From Pseudocercospora fijiensis CIRAD86 (Eukaryota; Ascomycota; Dothideomycetes; Mycosphaerellales; Mycosphaerellaceae), in assembly GCF_000340215.1 (NCBI RefSeq), contig NW_006921535.1:124001-188000 (forward strand): a stretch of 64,000 bases of DNA. Reading direction: 5' to 3'. Made by a program: the position numbers and the translations under genes. Positions 58,033-64,000 of the stretch are shown piece after piece. Within the stretch, counting starts at the first letter, position 1. Each line of letters begins with the position of its first letter. The notes beneath the pieces are model-generated. The model saw only the letters and a list, made by a program, of their open reading frames with translations, did not search any database and was not told the origin of the DNA.

Positions 58033-59260
58033 TACCGGCGGGGGGATGTGAGTCTGATGCATTTTGCAAGCGAGATACCCATACATACCTACAGCTTGAT
58101 CGGGTTTGGCGAGGTTCTTTGATTGATGCATGCATAATACATATATCGACAGTACATACAAGAAGCAGTGAAGTGTTGATAGACAGGTGATCATTACTAG
58201 TCGAAATCAACAGTTGCAGCAACAAGACATCTCCATTCATTCCTTTATGATCGTGCATTCTAGCTCAGTTCATTTTCCTCATACTCATGAATGCAAGAAA
58301 GAATACATGCATTCCACCGCAGTGATTGATAGTCAGACAGTATACGTCAGCAAAGGATGACAAGCTGCAACCAGCTGACCGAAAGTGCCTGACATGCGCC
58401 ATGTTGGTGTTTCAACCTAGCTGTGATCACAATCTGGGGCACAAAATGGAACAGGAACAGAAGCCTGACTTGAAGGCTTCTAAGTTCTCCCAGGAATCTT
58501 TATGCTGTTATGTAGATTGCTGTCTTAGTGACGCATTTTCTCTTTAACTAGTTGACGGCCATGTCATTCGTCGTAAATGAAAGACGATCAATGCGTGTGG
58601 CTAGATAGCAACTGTTGAGACCTCCATTCTTGTCGCCCGAACGAATACAACCAATAAATATATTTAGGAATCGAGGGAGATCATTTCGCGATACAAGATA
58701 AAAAATGATCGAACGCGTAGAAGATCTCTTATAAAGCCGTAGCCGTTTCCTATTCGTTAATAAGACTGACTCTCGGGATTTTACTGTTTGTATTGTACGG
58801 TAAGTAGTACGACGTGCCGGAGACGCAAGTAGGAGGAGGAAGTACTAATCGCAGCAAGGTCAATTGGAAGATCTAGAGCATTCTTATTATACGGTTCCGG
58901 AAAAGATCTTTCTATATCAAGATCTAACAACTCATTGTAAGTCGCGACGGGCGTATTATCGGTCTAGCCTTCACAGTTCTAATCAATTAGAATAGAACGG
59001 AGGCCGGACCTTCGCCTCAACACCATGTCTAAATAAATATCGTATTCGGCAACGCTAGGGGTTCCAAACATAGAAGCAGCAATCTTATGACACCCTGTTA
59101 GCCACGGGTAAAAGCTTTATTGATCAGAAGGTCTTTATAATTAAAGAAGAAGACGACCCCGTCCATTCCTCCTGCCCTTCTTTCGTAATAACTTGGTGCG
59201 ACCGATCTCCTAGCCTTCGTGAGCCCGAAAACCCATCATCGATCAAGAGATATCGCCATC
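58033..59260. other. Upstream region of the Avr4-like gene
   Basis: About 1.2 kb. The part from about 58560 is moderately AT-rich, with many CpA/TpG retained, so it is not a RIP block. No open frame of substance. It should contain the effector promoter. Confidence 0.4.
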
Positions 59261-59741
59261 ATGCTTTCAACTACGAGAATAACACTGCTCGCCACATTCG
59301 CCCTAGCCACGACTTCCTATGCTGGAACGATGCAGGTGCGAGACACTGCGCCAGCCTTCGTATGCCCGTCCGCAGATATCACGGCGACGAAATGCTTGGG
59401 ACCGAAAGATTGCCTATACCCGAACCCGAAGACATGCAATGGATACATTCAATGCTCGCCAGCGGACGCTTCTTATACGACGGGAATCGTCCACGAGATG
59501 CCATGTCCCAGCGGCCTCCAGTGGAATGACAATCAGAAGTGGTGTGATTGGCCTGAGAACTCGACTTGTGGGAACACGGGCGGTACGATCTATCGATGCG
59601 ACGAAACAGGATGCGACAACGTGTACGTGATTATTGCCATCGCTTTCTTCTTCATGTCGAGATTCATGCTGACCATGCGCGCAGGTAAATATCACGGATA
59701 GGCAGCTTCGAAAGTCGAGCAGATTCGCCCGAGAGCTGTAG
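59261..59741 (+). CDS. Avr4-like chitin-binding (CBM14) secreted effector candidate
   Basis: ATG at 59261, chosen because the signal peptide MLSTTRITLLATFALATTSYA starts there. The mature domain has eight cysteines in CBM14 order: C-x9-C-x5-C-x7-C-x5-C, then MPCPSGLQWNDNQKWCDWPE and NSTC. The KCLGPKDCLYPNP and PSGLQWNDN-KWCDWP blocks are those of the Avr4 effectors of Mycosphaerellaceae, which bind wall chitin and shield it from plant chitinases. Exon 1 is 59261-59620. An intron 59621-59684 (CTGAC branch point, GCAG acceptor) joins 59685-59741, giving 138 residues. A donor GTACGT at 59623 would instead give a stop one residue after the exon. Unspliced, the frame runs to 59701 through a hydrophobic helix (VYVIIAIAFFFMSRFML). 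Two extra cysteines (YRCDETGC) follow the domain. Confidence 0.85.
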
Positions 59742-59779
59742 AAGAAAATCAGCACATCTTCACCAGTCCAAATTCATCT

Positions 59780-59878
59780 TCAACAACAACCCCGAGCAAA
59801 AATCCCACCACTCTTCTCCCTCTCAATCTGAAACTTGCCGACCTGTGAAAATCCCAGCCTCTCATAGAACCTATAGTA
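59780..59878 (-). pseudogene. C-terminal end of a GNAT acetyltransferase gene, cut by a MITE
   Basis: On the minus strand, 59878-59780 reads YYRFYERLGFSQVGKFQIER, then EKSGGIFARGCC and TGA. The F-Y-E-R-L-G-F segment is characteristic of the last strand and helix of GNAT N-acetyltransferases. Upstream of it is the terminal repeat of a transposon at 59879, and no further GNAT sequence was found beyond the transposons. It converges with the Avr4-like gene, 38 bp apart. Confidence 0.55.
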
Positions 59879-60432
59879 TCCGGGGTTGCGTCAGCCCACT
59901 TCACCCCTCGCCCGCGCTCGGGGATTTAAACTATACGTAAAATCGCACTTTCTTAGTAGGCTATACGTAAAACTCGACGACAGCAATGTTGCAGAGCATA
60001 TATAATAGGAGACTAAACATAAGTAGAATAAGAGACAAGAAACAGTAGATTTCCGGTATATTAGCAACTAAATTACGACCGTAGGACCTCTCTTCTCGGC
60101 CTTATAGAGTGCGCGAATACTGACCTTCTTAGCCGATAGCCCGATTTAGCCTCTATTGCGCGGTACGCGCCTTAGAATAAGGTAGACGCGCCTACTAAGG
60201 ATTATATAAGAAAACGGCGGTAGTAAGGTCTATAGCTACTATACACTCGGATAAGGCTATATATATAATATTTAGACTCGCGGTTCCTTACTATACCTAC
60301 CTAGAGATCCGAATAGGACTAGAATATACGATTATATCGAGATTTACGTATAGCCTACTAAGAAAGTACGATTTTACGTATAGTTTAAATCCCCGCGACC
60401 GCGGGATAAAGTATAACTAACGAAACCCCGGA
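59879..60432. mobile_element. TA-flanked MITE with long inverted ends
   Basis: 554 bp starting TCCGGGGTT and ending AACCCCGGA, flanked by TA at 59877-59878 and 60433-60434. A longer inner inverted repeat starts GGGGATTTAAACTATACG (59920 onward) and pairs with the sequence ending at 60394, about 57 bp with 2 mismatches. The motif TATACGTAAA occurs twice within each arm. No coding capacity. TA duplication and structure suggest a nonautonomous Tc1/mariner-type element. Confidence 0.8.
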
Positions 60433-60434
60433 TA

Positions 60435-63400
60435 ACGTATATAAGGAGGACTTCGTAATGCTACCCTCTTCGTTAGCGTAGTAGGAAGGGCCGCTACTAG
60501 CTGTTTCCGGTAGACGCTAAACGATTAGTAGTTAGTTTAGCATTAATTAGAAAGCGGTAACCTCCGCGAACCTCGATAAGCAATACCTCCTATAGTCGCA
60601 AATGCGACTATACTATTCAATTTCATTAACCGGCTATATACTACTATAATAGCGATAAAATAAAGTCTAAATATGTATCCTAGAATGCCCTTTCCTTATC
60701 TAATAAAGAAGCGAAGCTCCGAAGGGCAATCGAGCGCTTCCGAGCCGGCGAATACGAGTCTAAAGTCGCCTACTATTAGGACTTCGAAATCCCCTATATA
60801 ACCTTTAACGACCGAGTCCGTAGCCTCTATAATAGCTCCGTATAATATAGAGAGGGCTAGAAGCGACTAAATAGTATATAAAGAGCTACTCTAAAAGAGC
60901 TAATACTAAGAATAATCGGAATAGGGTTTCTACTAAGGTATAAGACTATTCGAGGGTAGGTAGAGCAGATACTTGCTATAGATCCGGATTATAACCCTCT
61001 TATAACACCTCCTATAGGCGTCTACTAGCCGGCTCGCTTCGTTAAATAAGACGACAACCTACGCCTTCGGTAGACTACTATAATAGACTACTACCGCCGT
61101 AGCGTTGCTAATAATCCGGAGGTACTAATTAAATACTTTAAGAAGCTAGCGGATACGATAAAAGAGTATAATATTATAGTAGAAGACATAGCCAATTTTA
61201 ACGAAGCCGGATACCTTACTAGTTATTACGAGCGCAACTTCTAGGTCGTTATTTATACGCGTAAAGCTAGGTCTACCTTTATACGATAACCTAGCGGTTG
61301 TAAGTAGATAACAACTATTAAAGCTATTCGAGCCGATAGTTATTATATACCTCTATTCTTCGTATTCAAGGCGAGACAGGTTACTAAAGCGTTGTTACGG
61401 CAATTCTAGCGCTAATTCTAGTATATAGGTACTAGCTTCGCTATAACTAACAATAGCTAGTCTAATACTAAGATTGCCGCTTAATAGATATAGCATTATA
61501 ATATCCGTTGCCCTCCGAGCAAAGAAGGCAAATAGCGATTGCTAATAATAGACGGTTACGACAGTTACAAGTCATTTAGTTTCCTATAGTATGCCTTAGC
61601 TAATCGTATACTATGCTTATACCTTCTAAGCTATTTAACCGCTTACTACTAACCTTTGGATTATAGCGTATTTAGACCTTGCAAACTAGCCTATTCGAGC
61701 TAGTTAATGCAGCGCTATGCCGATTATAGTCTAGCAACCGTTACTAAGACTAACTTCTTAGAAATTTACTCTAACCTATACAAAGAAGTCTTTATACCTA
61801 AGATTATAACGAAGGCCTTTAAAGGGATAGGTATAGTGCTAGTCGACGCAGAGCGAGTAATTAGCAAGCTTCTACGGTCCTTTCGGCCTATAATACCTCT
61901 ACTACTACGGCGGCAAGAAGGGGTAGAATCGTTACTAATTAATATACTACCGGCAGCAAGAATACTAGTTACAGGTCTACTACTAACGCTACGAAGGCTA
62001 CTACTGTAAGAACTCCGCTAGCAACCGGTTACACTAGTAAAGCGCCTCCTGTTTAGTAGCAATCCTTCTATACTAATAAGCTATAAACGACTAAAGACAA
62101 CGGCTAAGAAGGTAGACTTCTAGAGCTTACAATCTACCTTTAACAACCTCGGGTATACTTACCTGCCTTATACCTGCGGCCTGCAACTAGCTATCTACAA
62201 CAAACGAGTAGTTAACAAGTTTAAGAAGACAGTTAAGGCGGCTTAGGTACTCCTTAACTAATATTATATAATTGTCCGAGAGAATAAAGAGCTCCGGTAT
62301 ACCCTTAGATAGAAGATACGTAACAAAGAGCTTGAACACGTTATTAGCAAAGCTAAGGTCTATACAATAGACGTTATAGACTCTATATTAGCAGAGGCTA
62401 CTTAGAAGTCTAAATACGAGAAGCTCCGACAATTAGTAAAGGAAGACCTTAGAGCCCTTTAGCTTATACGCAAGCGAAGGTTAACCCTTACCGCTTAATA
62501 GAATAGGACGGCTCGTAAGGAGCGTATTTACCTTATTACTAAGCTTACTTAGTTGCGGAAGGAGTATAAAGTAGCTTATAAGACCGAGAGCTAGCATATG
62601 CGAGATATCCGGTATCTTATAATAGGTAAGCGCTTACCTGCAAACGCGGCTTTAATATACGTTAGTAAAGCCCTTTAATATATATAGTAACTCGAGGCTC
62701 GAGTTGAGGCCTTTAAACAAGCCGAGAAGGTTACTAAGTACGCTAAAGATCTATAGCAGACTAAGTAGACTAAGCTTAAGATAGCTAAAGAGAAGATTGC
62801 TATACTTAAGCGGATAGCAAGTAAGGCGGACGTTACTAACAAGGCCGCTATCGACGCCCTCCTTACGCTTAACTATATAGTAGACCTAACGGACGAGGTT
62901 AAATAGGAGGCAAATAATGCTAACGATAAACTAGACGGTAAGGTTCTATTCTTAGTAGAAGATAATAGCGACGTCGAACTCCTCGATCCGCGGCAAGCTA
63001 ATCTACGTTTAAATAGGGAGTAGTTATCTATATAGGATATATACGATAGAGGCTTCTTTAGGGATAATAAAGCCGCCTAAAGCCCTCTAAATCTAATAGA
63101 AAAGCCGTCGACTAATTAGAAGCCGAGAAACACCTATTAATTGTTGAAAGTATACTTAATCGACGTATCTCGGTCGATTAAGTATACTTAGAATAGCGGC
63201 TTCGGCCAAAGTCCGAATTTAGGGAAGCTAGCTTTCTAGTATATATATCTACTATCGTACTATTACCGTTCTGTAATACTTTATCTTTATATTATATATG
63301 CTTGTTGTATATATTAAGACCCTTTATTTACGCTATTTAGTATGTCTACATATAGTATAGATAGTGTATTCCTAGTGTCGAGGGCTAGTAGCTAGCCTAA

Positions 63401-63692
63401 TTCTACCCTTTTATAGAAGCTCGGAGGTTGCCGAGCTTAGCTTAGCGGTACTTAGCTATTCGACTAGGCTTTATACTACCTATTTCTATATTACTACATT
63501 CTATTATAATATATTAGCAACGATTATAGAATTATAGAACCGGATGCTGCGATTATTTTAGTGCAAAAATTAGTATAATCGTATCGCTATAGGGCGTATA
63601 TTAATTCGATAAAGTATCGATACAAAACGACGAGGTGCTTATAAATCCGCGCTAACGAAGGGGTAGCATTACGAAGTCCTCCTTGTATACGT
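60435..63692 (+). mobile_element. Fot1/pogo-type DNA transposon, RIP-inactivated
   Basis: 3258 bp with inverted repeats of about 46 bp (ACGTATATAAGGAGGACTTC... at 60435, and its complement ending ACGT at 63692), flanked by TA at 60433-60434 and 63693-63694. The plus-strand translation with stops has the pogo transposase order. An N-terminal helix-turn-helix (KEAKLRRAIERFRAGEYESK) lies near 60705. The DDE core includes LLIIDGYDSYKSF at about 61540, then YQPLDYSVFRPCKLAY-like sequence (first codon now a stop), and ITKAFKGIGIVLVDAERVIS at about 61800-61860. The AFKGIGIV-DAERVISKL block is typical of Fot1/pogo C-terminal DDE domains. A charged, coiled-coil-like tail extends to about 62.9 kb. Confidence 0.9.
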
Positions 63693-64000
63693 TACTAACG
63701 ACCCTATATTAGATCCCTTCCCTAACGAAGCTTCTACGAAACTTACCTTACTAACCTATCTCTATTCCTAATCTAATAATAAACCTACAAACTCTTCTTC
63801 CCTATCGCTCGTCCTCTACTAGCTATATCGCGCACTAGCGCTTCTCTATATCCTCTTCGTATCCTCTCCTTAACCCGAAAATTACTAACTAAAACTTTAA
63901 GATATAGCACCTCTTTATCTACTAACTTACCCCTTAGCTCCTATTATTTACACAAATATCGCGGTCGTAAACGTATAACTCTCGCTACGCCTACCTTGTT
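63693..64000. other. RIP-mutated flank to window end
   Basis: Pyrimidine-rich, CpA/TpG-poor sequence beyond the Fot1-like element. No motif recognised; probably another degraded repeat. Confidence 0.4.

Overview
The window looks like a chromosome segment of a filamentous ascomycete, most likely a Dothideomycete close to the Mycosphaerellaceae. Genes carry 47-100 bp GT-AG introns with CTRAC branch points. There are fungal families such as CFEM, PAN, DUF6923, DUF3455 and a sterol-type glycosyltransferase, plus a small chitin-binding protein strongly resembling the Avr4 effectors of that family. Gene islands with normal base composition alternate with blocks in which CpA/TpG is almost absent, TpA is in excess and every former reading frame is full of stops. 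That is the signature of repeat-induced point mutation (RIP).

Layout. 1-7.4 kb: RIP-degraded Ty3/gypsy element (minus strand) and a RecQ-like helicase relic. 8.0-9.75 kb: single-pass membrane protein with a lysozyme-like transglycosylase domain. 10.2-11.4 kb: coding-like but broken sequence. 11.5-17.3 kb: a 32-exon secreted surface protein (CFEM x2, PAN, DUF6923) whose Thr-rich stalk is encoded by a tandem array of alternating 9-nt and 27-nt microexons; this is the most unusual object in the window. 17.64-24.10 kb: a complete Ty1/copia element with 178-bp LTRs and a 5-bp target duplication. 24.1-27.5 kb: a MULE DNA transposon. 28.3-33.0 kb: a 1450-residue acidic disordered protein. 33.5-37.3 kb: a sterol/UDP glycosyltransferase, convergent with it. 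37.7-41.7 kb: a second MULE of another family.

42.1-45.1 kb: a small disordered protein and cytosolic Phe-tRNA synthetase alpha. 45.8 kb: an 18-bp minisatellite. 46.2-47.1 kb: two weak small ORFs. 47.9-50.0 kb: a six-exon MFS sugar transporter. 50.39-53.82 kb: a third MULE with 43-bp terminal inverted repeats and a 9-bp target duplication, about 350 bp upstream of the transporter start. 53.9-54.2 kb: a possible MITE. 55.5 kb: an amidase pseudogene. 57.3 kb: a DUF3455 secreted protein. 59.3 kb: the Avr4-like effector. 59.78-63.69 kb: the tail of a GNAT gene cut by a TA-flanked MITE, which abuts a Fot1/pogo element sharing the same TA.

No operon-like cooperation is expected or seen. The genes are a mix of housekeeping (Phe-tRNA synthetase), membrane/transport and secreted surface or host-interaction functions, set in a transposon-rich compartment. 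Boundaries of intron-containing genes were derived by hand from splice signals and reading phase. Family assignments rest on motifs read by eye, not on searches.
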